From: Cedecea neteri NBRC 105707 = ATCC 33855
GTDB taxonomy: Bacteria; Pseudomonadota; Gammaproteobacteria; Enterobacterales; Enterobacteriaceae
DNA length: 64,000 bases
Direction: 5' to 3'
NCBI RefSeq assembly: GCF_001571265.1
Contig: NZ_BCTL01000024.1
Coordinates: 47,137 to 111,136 of the forward strand
Position numbers and translations under genes: made by a program. Below the pieces are notes generated by a model. That model saw only the letters and a list, made by a program, of their open reading frames with translations, was not told where the DNA came from and did not search any database. Positions 56,939 to 64,000 of the stretch are shown here, one piece after another. How positions within the stretch are numbered: the first letter of the stretch is position 1; every line of letters starts with the position of its first letter.

Positions 56939-57772
56939 ATGGTTGCTACAGTCCCCGCTAAACGAGGTAAGAAACCCCGCGCCGCAGCCGCTGCGGCTCC
57001 GGCTGCTACCGGGCAAGTGCAGTCCCTGACCCGCGGCCTTAAGCTGCTGGAGTGGATTGCCGAGTCTCACGGTAGTGTGGCACTCACCGAGCTTGCCCAG
57101 CAGGCTGGTTTGCCCAATTCCACCACCCATCGCCTGCTCACCACGATGCAGCAGTTAGGCTTTGTCCATCAGGTGGGCGATCTTGGTCACTGGACGATTG
57201 GCGCTCACGCTTTTGTCGTCGGCAGCAGCTTCCTGCAAAGCCGCAACCTGCTGGCCATCGTGCACCCGATTCTGCGCAAACTGATGGAAGCCTCCGGCGA
57301 AACCGTTAACCTCGCGGTGCTCGATAAGAGCGATCATCAGGCGATTATTATCGATCAGGTTCAGTGCACGCAGCTGATGCGTATGTCAGCCCCTATTGGC
57401 GGCAAGCTGCCGATGCACGCGTCCGGCGCAGGCAAAGCGTTTCTGGCTCACCTGAACGACGACGAGCTGGCCGGCCTGTTACATCGTAAAGGCCTGCACA
57501 GCTACACGCCTGCGACGCTGACTTCACCGCTGCATTTAAAAGAAGATTTAGCGCAAACGCGCAAGCGTGGTTACTCGTTTGACGATGAAGAACATGCGCT
57601 GGGGCTGCGTTGCGTGGCCTCGTGCATCTACGACGAGCACCACGAGGCGTTTGCCGCGATCTCCATTTCCGGCCCAATTTCACGCATCACCGATGACCGG
57701 GTGACGGAGATTGGCGCGCTGGTGATTAAAGCCGCGAAAGAAATAACGCTGGCATACGGCGGCGGGCGCTAA
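56939..57772 (+). CDS. iclR: Glyoxylate bypass operon repressor IclR
   Basis: 277 residues. N-terminal winged helix ([44 protein letters not shown]) and a GAF-like effector domain ([41 protein letters not shown]). Represses aceBAK; glyoxylate and pyruvate change its binding. AAAAAGG precedes the start. The end overlaps aceK by four bases, convergent. Confidence 0.96.
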   Translation: MVATVPAKRGKKPRAAAAAAPAATGQVQSLTRGLKLLEWIAESHGSVALTELAQQAGLPNSTTHRLLTTMQQLGFVHQVGDLGHWTIGAHAFVVGSSFLQSRNLLAIVHPILRKLMEASGETVNLAVLDKSDHQAIIIDQVQCTQLMRMSAPIGGKLPMHASGAGKAFLAHLNDDELAGLLHRKGLHSYTPATLTSPLHLKEDLAQTRKRGYSFDDEEHALGLRCVASCIYDEHHEAFAAISISGPISRITDDRVTEIGALVIKAAKEITLAYGGGR

Positions 57773-59511
57773 CCTGCCCGCTTCACTTCGCCAAACCGCT
57801 GGCTGAAACGCTGGCGGCGGCGATAGGCGAAGACATCTTCGACATAGCCCTCGCGGATGCGGGTTTGCAAAGCTCGCCAAAAGTCGGCGCGGAAAAGGTC
57901 GGCATGCATTTCATCAAATAGCGGGCGAATACGCCTGTCCGCGCAAAGATAGTGCCGGAACTCTTCCGGAAAGACATCGCCCGGCGAGATGCTGTACCAG
58001 GGCTCGGAGGACAACTCATCCTCCGGATAACGAGGCGGCGGAATATCCCGGAAATTTACCTCGGTCATATAGCAAATTTCATCGTAATCGTAGAACACCA
58101 CTCGCCCGTGGCGCGTCACGCCAAAGTTTTTAAACAGCATGTCTCCCGGGAAGATGTTGGCCGCCGCCAGCTGACGAATAGCGTTGCCGTACTCTTCCAC
58201 CGCATCCCTCAGCTGCTGGCCTTCTACCTGCTCCAGCCACAGGTTAAGCGGCACCATTCGCCGCTCGATGTAGAGATGGCTGATGGCAATGCGGTCACCA
58301 AGATCGGTCAGTTTTTCCGGGACTTCTTCACGCAGCAGCGCCATCAGCTCACGGCTTATTTGCTGCTTATCCAGCACGAAGTTTTCAAACTCTTGCGTAT
58401 CCGCCATGCGCCCTACGCGATCGTGCTCTTTTACCAGCTGGTAACAGGCACGAACCCTTTCGGCGGTGACCTCTTTCTGCGGCGCAAACCTGTCCTTTAT
58501 CACCTTAAAAACGCGATCGAAACCCGGCAGCGTGAAGACCAGCATCACCATGCCGCGTATGCCGGGCGCCTCAATAAACTGCTCGGGCGTATTGTTAATG
58601 TAGGTCAGATATTCACGATAGCTCTCGGTTTTGCCATGCTTCTGGCAGCCAATTGCCATGTACAGTTCGGCGGTGGTTTTACCCGGTAAAATCTCGCGTA
58701 GCCACTCGACAAGTGCGGCGGGGAAAGGGGCATAAACCATGAAATAAGAACGGGCAAAGCCGAAAACGATGCTGGCTTCAGGCGAGCTGGTCAGGCAGGT
58801 GTCTACCATTAAGCGGCCATCATCGGTGCGATGGATCGGCAGCAAAAATGGAATTTTGCCTCCCGCCAGCACCAGTTTGCCAACCAGCCAGGCGGCTTTG
58901 TTGCGATAAAACAGTTCGTTGGCCACTTCAAGCGTGGCCGTTCGCAATGCTTCTGCGCCGAACGTTTCATGGAGATGGGCCAGGATAAAACCAACGTCCC
59001 TCGCAATATCTTGCCAGGGCAGGCGCAGCGGGAGATCGGAAAGCAAGGTCGTGAGCAAGGTCGTCCAGCCCTGCTCCGGGAAAAAGGTTTTAGCCAGCGG
59101 ACGAGGCAGCGGCCGGAGCTGTTTGCCCGCCTGCGAGCTAAAGATAAAAAGCCGCTCGGGAGTAAGCGAGCGGTGGTCGAAGAGCCGACAATAGACGGAA
59201 TTAAAAAAGCTTTCGGCAATTTCAAAACGCGGATAATCCGGCAACAACCGGGTGTACTGCTCTTTCACGCGCAGTAAAAAGGCCGCGTCGGTGTTCTGCC
59301 CGCCGGTAATGCAGCGAAGTTGTTCTACGACGAGGCCTACATGGTGATCGTACAGGTTGATGCGGCTTTTCATCGCCTGCTGAACGGCGTGCCAGTCGGC
59401 CTGTTCAAAGCGCTGCTGGGCACCTGCGGTGACCTCGAGAAATCGACCGTATTGTGCGTCGAACCCCTGCAGGATGGTGTGGGCAATTAACAGCTCCAGC
59501 CTGTGTGACAT
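57769..59511 (-). CDS. aceK: Isocitrate dehydrogenase kinase/phosphatase
   Basis: 580 residues (E. coli 578). Phosphorylates and dephosphorylates Icd, switching carbon between TCA cycle and glyoxylate bypass. The ATP loop [28 protein letters not shown] (about 314-341) and the acidic catalytic segment [29 protein letters not shown] are in place. Its SD (GAGGGGAG, six bases before ATG) is the edge of a repeat element. Confidence 0.96.
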   Translation of the reverse strand: MSHRLELLIAHTILQGFDAQYGRFLEVTAGAQQRFEQADWHAVQQAMKSRINLYDHHVGLVVEQLRCITGGQNTDAAFLLRVKEQYTRLLPDYPRFEIAESFFNSVYCRLFDHRSLTPERLFIFSSQAGKQLRPLPRPLAKTFFPEQGWTTLLTTLLSDLPLRLPWQDIARDVGFILAHLHETFGAEALRTATLEVANELFYRNKAAWLVGKLVLAGGKIPFLLPIHRTDDGRLMVDTCLTSSPEASIVFGFARSYFMVYAPFPAALVEWLREILPGKTTAELYMAIGCQKHGKTESYREYLTYINNTPEQFIEAPGIRGMVMLVFTLPGFDRVFKVIKDRFAPQKEVTAERVRACYQLVKEHDRVGRMADTQEFENFVLDKQQISRELMALLREEVPEKLTDLGDRIAISHLYIERRMVPLNLWLEQVEGQQLRDAVEEYGNAIRQLAAANIFPGDMLFKNFGVTRHGRVVFYDYDEICYMTEVNFRDIPPPRYPEDELSSEPWYSISPGDVFPEEFRHYLCADRRIRPLFDEMHADLFRADFWRALQTRIREGYVEDVFAYRRRQRFSQRFGEVKRAG

Positions 59512-59516
59512 TTATT

Positions 59517-59556
59517 TCTCCCCTCACCCCAGCCCTCTCCCAAAGGAGAGGGGGAA
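59517..59556. repeat. GC-rich hairpin repeat, copy 4 (aceA-aceK gap)
   Basis: CCCTCTCC (59533-59540), CAAA, GGAGAGGG (59545-59552), flanked by CCCCTCACCCCAG (59520-59532), same core and flank as the malE-malF copies. Read along the operon it ends in GGTGAGGGGAG, the aceK ribosome binding site. Confidence 0.85.
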
Positions 59557-59568
59557 AATAAAGTTTGT

Positions 59569-60876
59569 TCAGAACTGTTCTTCTTCGGTAGAACCGGTCA
59601 ACGCGGTTACGGAAGAAGCACCGCCCTGGATAATGGTGGTTACGCGGTCAAAGTAGCCGGTGCCCACTTCCTGCTGGTGAGAAACGAAGGTGTAGCCTTC
59701 AGAAGCGGCAGCAAATTCAGGCTGCTGTACCTTCTCAACATAGTGGCGCATTCCCTCACCCTGCGCATAAGAGTGCGCCAGGTCGAACATGTTGAACCAC
59801 ATGCTATGGATCCCCGCCAGGGTGATGAACTGGTATTTGTAGCCCATGTCCGACAGCTCTTGCTGGAAGGAAGCGATGGTTTTGTCATCGAGGTTTTTCT
59901 TCCAGTTAAATGACGGCGAACAGTTGTAGGCCAGCAGCTTGCCTGGGAAGCGAGCGTGGATAGCCTCAGCAAAGCGACGAGCCTGGTCCAGATCGGGTTT
60001 AGAGGTTTCACACCAGACCAGATCGGCATAAGGGGCGTAAGCCAGGCCGCGGCTGATAGCCTGCTCAATACCAGCCCGAGTGCGATAGAAACCTTCCTGC
60101 GTACGCTCGCCGGTGACGAACTCACGGTCATATTCGTCGCAGTCGGAGGTGATCAGGTCTGCCGCATCGGCATCGGTACGAGCGATCAGCAGCGTTGGAA
60201 CCCCCATCACGTCGGCCGCCAGACGAGCAGCGATTAATTTCTGGATAGCTTCCTGAGTCGGGACCAGGACTTTGCCGCCCATGTGGCCACATTTCTTCAC
60301 GGAAGCAAGCTGGTCTTCAAAGTGCACCGCAGCGGCACCGGCCTGAATCATCGACTTCATCAGTTCGAAGGCGTTCAGCACGCCGCCAAAACCCGCCTCT
60401 GCGTCGGCAACGATCGGCAGGAAGTAGTCAACGTGGCGTGGATCGCCCGGCTCAATATTCGATGCCCACTGGATCTGATCCGCGCGCTGGAAGCTGTTGT
60501 TGATCCGATCGACTACTGCAGGGACAGAGTTCGCCGGGTAGAGCGACTGATCCGGGTACATGCTGGACGCGAGGTTAGCGTCCGCTGCAACCTGCCAGCC
60601 GGAGAGATAAATGGCTTCGATGCCGGCTTTGGCCTGCTGTAAAGCCTGGCCACCGGTTAACGCTCCCAGACTGTTTACGTAGCCTTTTTTCGACTCACCG
60701 TGCAGCAGGCGCCAGAGTTTAGCCGCCCCGTGCTGTGCCAGGGTACATTCCGGGGTCAGCGAACCACGCAGTTTCACCACGTCTTCTGCGCTATAGGTAC
60801 GCTCAATGCCTTCCCAACGCGGCTGTGTCCATTCTTGTTGTACTTGTTGAATCTGTTGGCTACGAGAGGTTTTCAT
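59569..60876 (-). CDS. aceA: Isocitrate lyase
   Basis: 435 residues (E. coli 434). Cleaves isocitrate to glyoxylate and succinate. Catalytic Cys196 in KKCGHMGGK (194-202), [14 protein letters not shown] metal segment [16 protein letters not shown], and [13 protein letters not shown]. Ends with the EEEQF-type tail. Middle gene of aceBAK. Confidence 0.97.
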   Translation of the reverse strand: MKTSRSQQIQQVQQEWTQPRWEGIERTYSAEDVVKLRGSLTPECTLAQHGAAKLWRLLHGESKKGYVNSLGALTGGQALQQAKAGIEAIYLSGWQVAADANLASSMYPDQSLYPANSVPAVVDRINNSFQRADQIQWASNIEPGDPRHVDYFLPIVADAEAGFGGVLNAFELMKSMIQAGAAAVHFEDQLASVKKCGHMGGKVLVPTQEAIQKLIAARLAADVMGVPTLLIARTDADAADLITSDCDEYDREFVTGERTQEGFYRTRAGIEQAISRGLAYAPYADLVWCETSKPDLDQARRFAEAIHARFPGKLLAYNCSPSFNWKKNLDDKTIASFQQELSDMGYKYQFITLAGIHSMWFNMFDLAHSYAQGEGMRHYVEKVQQPEFAAASEGYTFVSHQQEVGTGYFDRVTTIIQGGASSVTALTGSTEEEQF

Positions 60877-60906
60877 TTCAGATGCTCCATTTTTATAGGG
60901 TTAGGT

Positions 60907-62505
60907 TCAGGCAAGCAGGCGGTAGCCCGGCAGCGTCAGGAAGTCGATTAACTCTTCTGAGGTGGTAATTTGTTCCATCAGCCTCGCAGCTTCATCGAAG
61001 CGTCCCTGGCTAAAACGCTGGTCGCCCAGCTCTTCCTGAATCACCAACATCTCTTCGGCAAGCATCTGGCGGAACAGCGCTTTCGTCACGGTCTGGCCGT
61101 TGCTTAGCGTCTTTTGGTGGTGGATCCATTGCCAGATGGAAGTACGGGAAATTTCAGCGGTCGCGGCATCCTCCATCAGCCCGTAAATCGGTACGCAGCC
61201 GTTGCCGGAGATCCACGCCTCGATGTACTGCACCGCAACGCGGATGTTGGCACGCATGCCTTCTTCGGTGCGTTCGCCAGGACAAGGCTCAAGCAACTGT
61301 GCCGCGGTAATTGGCGCATCTTCGCTGCGGCTAATATCCAGCTGGTTCTGGCGCTCACCCAGCGCTTTGCCAAAGACCTCAACAACCGTGTCCGCAAGGC
61401 CCGGATGCGCAATCCAGGTGCCGTCGTGGCCGTTGTTGGCCTCCATCTCTTTGTCCGCTTTAACTTTGTTCAGCACCCACTCATTCCGCGCGCTGTCTTT
61501 GCTCGGGATAAAGGCCGCCATGCCGCCCATCGCAAACGCACCGCGACGATGACAGGTTTTGATCAGCAGACGCGAGTAAGCATTCAGGAACGGTTTATCC
61601 ATCGTCACGGATTGTCTGTCCGGCAGGACGCGGTCCGGATGGTTTTTCAGGGTTTTGATGTAGCTGAAGATGTAGTCCCAGCGCCCGCAGTTCAGACCGA
61701 CAATGTGATCTTTCAGCGCGTGCAGGATCTCGTCCATCTGGAAGACAGCCGGTAACGTTTCGATCAGCAAGGTCGCTTTAATGGTGCCACGCGGCAGATC
61801 GAACCGATCTTCCGTAAAGCTGAATACTTCGCTCCACCAGGCCGCTTCCTGCCATGACTGGGTTTTAGGCAAATAGAAATATGGGCCACTGCCTTTAGCC
61901 AGCAGGGCATCCACGTTGTGGAAGAAATACAGCCCGAAGTCGAACAGGCTGCCTGGGATAGCTTCCCCACGCCAGGCCACATGTTTTTCAGGCAGATGCA
62001 GGCCACGCACGCGGCAAACCAGGACCGCCGGGTCGGGCTTCAGTTGATAGATTTTTCCCGCTTCGTTTGTCCAGCTGATGGTGCCGTTAATCGCATCGCG
62101 CAGGTTGATCTGGCCGTCGATGACTTTGCTCCAGCTCGGCGCCAGGGAATCTTCGAAGTCGGCCATAAAGACTTTTACGTTAGCATTCAGGGCGTTGATC
62201 ACCATCTTACGTTCAACCGGCCCGGTAATTTCTACCCTACGGTCGAGGAGATCCTGAGGAATGCCTCTAATCTGCCAGTCACTTTTACGAATGGAATCGG
62301 TTTCCGAATTAAAATCAGGAAGCTTTCCGCCGTCGATAGCCTGCTGTTCAGCAATGCGAGATGCCAGCAGCTTGTTGCGCTGTGGAGTAAAGCGACTCAC
62401 CAGATCGCTGAGGAATTCTACGGCTTCCGGGGTGAGGATCTGCTTCTCTTGCTCGCCAAACGGCTGGCTAAAGGCCAGCTCTTCGCTAACTGTCTGTTGT
62501 GTCAT
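60907..62505 (-). CDS. aceB: Malate synthase A
   Basis: 532 residues. Joins glyoxylate and acetyl-CoA to malate. Landmarks: FMADFEDSLAPSW, GLHLPEKHV, GTIKATLLIETLPAVFQMDEILHALKDH, GLNCGRWDYIFSYIKT. First gene of aceBAK, with IclR and Cra sites upstream. Confidence 0.97.
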   Translation of the reverse strand: MTQQTVSEELAFSQPFGEQEKQILTPEAVEFLSDLVSRFTPQRNKLLASRIAEQQAIDGGKLPDFNSETDSIRKSDWQIRGIPQDLLDRRVEITGPVERKMVINALNANVKVFMADFEDSLAPSWSKVIDGQINLRDAINGTISWTNEAGKIYQLKPDPAVLVCRVRGLHLPEKHVAWRGEAIPGSLFDFGLYFFHNVDALLAKGSGPYFYLPKTQSWQEAAWWSEVFSFTEDRFDLPRGTIKATLLIETLPAVFQMDEILHALKDHIVGLNCGRWDYIFSYIKTLKNHPDRVLPDRQSVTMDKPFLNAYSRLLIKTCHRRGAFAMGGMAAFIPSKDSARNEWVLNKVKADKEMEANNGHDGTWIAHPGLADTVVEVFGKALGERQNQLDISRSEDAPITAAQLLEPCPGERTEEGMRANIRVAVQYIEAWISGNGCVPIYGLMEDAATAEISRTSIWQWIHHQKTLSNGQTVTKALFRQMLAEEMLVIQEELGDQRFSQGRFDEAARLMEQITTSEELIDFLTLPGYRLLA

Positions 62506-62607
62506 TCGGTTACTCCTTCGTCTTATCCCGTCGAGACGGCCAAAAGTGAATCGCGCACGGCTGTGCAGTTTTCATGCAACAGAATTAAGACTACTTCATG
62601 AATTTTT

Positions 62608-62642
62608 AAAATCAAAAACAATTTCCATTTTTGATTTTAAAT
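62608..62642 (-). promoter_or_regulatory. IclR operator of aceBAK
   Basis: On the minus strand AAAAATGGAAATTGTTTTTG then ATTTTAAA, nearly the same as the known E. coli IclR box of aceB. It lies about 105-135 bases before the aceB start. Confidence 0.8.
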
Positions 62643-62707
62643 TTATTTATCGCATTGATATTTATGAGATTAAAGTTTTTGCAGGCGGGGAAGTGGTTTT
62701 CAGAATA

Positions 62708-62734
62708 GAAAAAAGGCGCCGAAGGCGCCTGTGG
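62708..62734 (-). terminator. metA terminator
   Basis: AGGCGCC (62714-62720), GAA, GGCGCCT (62724-62730); T-run on the minus strand. Confidence 0.88.
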
Positions 62735-62740
62735 TGGGAA

Positions 62741-62754
62741 GCTGAAACGCTTAA
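62741..62754. promoter_or_regulatory. Cra (FruR) site upstream of aceBAK
   Basis: GCTGAAACGCTTAA fits the Cra pattern RSTGAAWCSNTHHW at every position. It overlaps the metA stop codon and is about 240 bases before aceB, close to the far-upstream activating FruR site of E. coli. Confidence 0.65.
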
Positions 62755-63680
62755 TCGAGCGTCGGATTCATGTGGCGCAGGTCGAACGGCGTGATCTGGT
62801 AGACGTAATAGTTCAGCCAGTTGGTGAACAGCAAGTTACCGTGGCTGCGCCAGGTCGCATGTGGTTTTTTCGCTGGATCGTCACCCGGGAAGTAGTTATA
62901 CGGTACTTCCGGCTGAAGCCCCGCCTCGACATCGCGGAAGTATTCACCTGACAGCGTCAACGCGTCATATTCCGGGTGGCCGGTCACAAACGCAATGCGC
63001 TTATCCCTGCTGCCAAACAGATAGGCATCGCCCTGTTCTGTTTCGGCAAAAATCTCCAGATCGGTGTAGTCCCGAATCAGTTGTGCAGGGAAGTCGGCAT
63101 AGCGAGAGTGAGGTGCCAGGAATGAGTCGTCAAAGCCACGCGTCAGTAAAGCATGGGGCTGAGTAACATGGTGCTCGTAGACGCCAGACAGCTTTTCATC
63201 CCGGGTTTGCTTAGGAATACCGTATAAAATATTCAGTGCCGCCTGAACAGCCCAGCAGACAAACAGGGTCGAGGTGACATGATCTTTGGCCCACTCCAGG
63301 ACCTGCTGGATCTGCGGCCAGTAAGCGACGTCGTTGAATTCAACCAGCCCAAGCGGCGCGCCGGTCACAATCAGGCCGTCATAGTTATCGTGTTGGATAT
63401 CTTCAAAATTACAGTAAAAGTTATTGAGGTGTTCACTAGGCGTGTTGCGAGATTCACGGCTATCAATGCGCAGCAGCTGGATGTCCACCTGCAGCGGAGA
63501 GTTGGAGAGCAGCCGCAGGAACTGGTTTTCCGTCTCAATTTTCTTCGGCATCAGATTCAGGATCAGTACCTTTAGCGGACGTATTTCCTGATTGCTGGCG
63601 CGCGATGAAGTCATCACAAAGACATTTTCCTCACGCAGGAAATTGACGGCTGGTAGCTCGTCCTGCACCCGAATCGGCAT
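62751..63680 (-). CDS. metA: Homoserine O-succinyltransferase
   Basis: 309 residues, E. coli length. Makes O-succinylhomoserine, first committed step to methionine. Catalytic Cys142 ([11 protein letters not shown]), His235 and Glu237 (VTGHPEYDA), Lys47 in [12 protein letters not shown]. Preceded by tandem MetJ boxes. Confidence 0.97.
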   Translation of the reverse strand: MPIRVQDELPAVNFLREENVFVMTSSRASNQEIRPLKVLILNLMPKKIETENQFLRLLSNSPLQVDIQLLRIDSRESRNTPSEHLNNFYCNFEDIQHDNYDGLIVTGAPLGLVEFNDVAYWPQIQQVLEWAKDHVTSTLFVCWAVQAALNILYGIPKQTRDEKLSGVYEHHVTQPHALLTRGFDDSFLAPHSRYADFPAQLIRDYTDLEIFAETEQGDAYLFGSRDKRIAFVTGHPEYDALTLSGEYFRDVEAGLQPEVPYNYFPGDDPAKKPHATWRSHGNLLFTNWLNYYVYQITPFDLRHMNPTLD

Positions 63681-63699
63681 AACCTTATATCCTCAAAGC

Positions 63700-63731
63700 A
63701 TACGTTTAAACGTTTAGACATCCAGACACCT
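63700..63731 (-). promoter_or_regulatory. MetJ operator: four tandem met boxes
   Basis: Four consecutive 8-mers ATACGTTT, AAACGTTT, AGACATCC, AGACACCT, each six of eight matches to AGACGTCT. The array starts 20 bases before the metA ATG. Confidence 0.8.
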
Positions 63732-63892
63732 GACGATACCGAGTTTATAGATCAATGTCGAGTCAGAAGCGAAAAGGTGAAAATGTTTCATTTAAGAGTG
63801 ATAACGAAGGGCAGATGCTTACGCTGGATTGAAGGCAGGAATGCAGTGGATAAATCTACGGTAGAGAGTTAAAAATATGAAGGGTATAAAAG
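63732..63892. other. Spacer between metA and the rRNA terminators
   Basis: About 160 bases. The metA promoter is expected in the left part; no ORF is seen. E. coli yjaAB are absent. Confidence 0.4.
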
Positions 63893-63922
63893 CAAAAAAC
63901 CCCGGTCTTCCGGCCGGGGTTA
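63893..63922 (-). terminator. Second rRNA operon terminator
   Basis: ACCCCGG (63899-63905) and CCGGGGT (63914-63920); the minus strand then has a run of T. Confidence 0.85.
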
Positions 63923-63944
63923 ATGCTTAATTTGATGTCACATA

Positions 63945-63980
63945 AACAAAAAACCCCAGCCGTCAGGCTGAGGTTTTCTG
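63945..63980 (-). terminator. First rRNA operon terminator
   Basis: AACCCCAGCC (63952-63961), GTCA, GGCTGAGGTT (63966-63975), one mismatch; minus strand continues TTTTTG. It is 10-15 bases after the 5S end. Confidence 0.85.
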
Positions 63981-63989
63981 TTTTATTTG

Positions 63990-64000
63990 ATGCCTGGCAG
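63990..64000 (-). rRNA. rrf: 5S rRNA, 3' end only
   Basis: The minus strand reads CTGCCAGGCAT, the 3' end of enterobacterial 5S rRNA, followed by CAAATAAAAC and two terminators, as after rrn operons. The alternative, a plus-strand 5S start, would read TGCCTGGCGG. Position next to metA corresponds to E. coli rrnE. Confidence 0.75.

Noticed and set aside
63981..64000. Plus-strand start of a 5S rRNA
   Set aside because: The last ten bases fit the reverse complement of the 5S 3' end better than its 5' end, and both hairpins have T-runs only in minus orientation.

Overview
The window is a stretch of enterobacterial chromosome. Gene content and order follow the Escherichia coli 91-92 min segment: rrn - metA - aceBAK/iclR - metH - yjbB - rluF - yjbD - lysC - pgi - yjbEFGH - psiE - malGFE/malK-lamB-malM - ubiCA - plsB/dgkA - lexA-dinF - yjbJ - zur - dusA - qorA/dnaB - alr - tyrB - aphA - yjbR - uvrA/ssb - yjcB - pdeC. 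Most proteins are near-identical in length to their E. coli orthologues. The organism is a member of the Enterobacteriaceae that is not E. coli: xylE, yjbI, yjbQ, pspG, pepE and yjaAB are absent from their E. coli positions, and several accessory genes sit in the joints. The genus cannot be fixed from this window.

Layout. 1-4092: 5' part of a CSS/EAL phosphodiesterase (pdeC-like), yjcB, an operon of two orphan ABC substrate-binding proteins (a TroA/MolA-like one and a ModA-like one without signal peptide) behind a ModE-like palindrome, and a two-gene secreted-protein operon. 4600-7472: dat-ddc, the 1,3-diaminopropane pathway. 7532-11205: NmrA-like reductase and esterase with a divergent LysR regulator, then an unknown protein. 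11324-16127: ssb/uvrA sharing an SOS box, yjbR, aphA. 16345-22452: tyrB, alr, dnaB, qorA, dusA. 22538-24520: accessory genes (TraF_2 family outer-membrane protein and a cupin). 24616-31633: zur, yjbJ, dinF, lexA with two SOS boxes, dgkA, plsB, ubiA. 31633-40539: ubiC, the divergent maltose operons with MalT boxes, psiE. 40625-46424: yjbHGFE exopolysaccharide operon and pgi. 46640-49727: lysine riboswitch, lysC, panS-like transporter, yjbD. 49729-52918: rluF, a chromosomal ccdAB toxin-antitoxin pair, yjbB. 53063-63680: metH, iclR, aceKAB, metA with MetR, IclR, Cra and MetJ sites. The end of the window (63990-64000) is the 3' end of a 5S rRNA on the minus strand followed by two terminators, so an rRNA operon adjoins.

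How genes work together. The maltose regulon (LamB porin, MalE binding protein, MalFGK2 transporter, MalM) is complete for uptake. aceBAK with IclR and a Cra box form the glyoxylate bypass. metA and metH form the two ends of methionine synthesis, each with its own regulator site. lexA, uvrA and ssb carry SOS boxes. The most unusual points are the ModE-like operator in front of two orphan binding-protein genes, a family of GC-rich hairpins (CCCTCTCCC-type) that occupies the malE-malF and aceA-aceK gaps where E. coli carries REP elements, a UUCG hairpin attenuator between yjbE and yjbF, a hairpin covering the tyrB ribosome binding site, and the ccdAB insertion. No CRISPR array, insertion sequence, prophage, or tRNA gene was seen.
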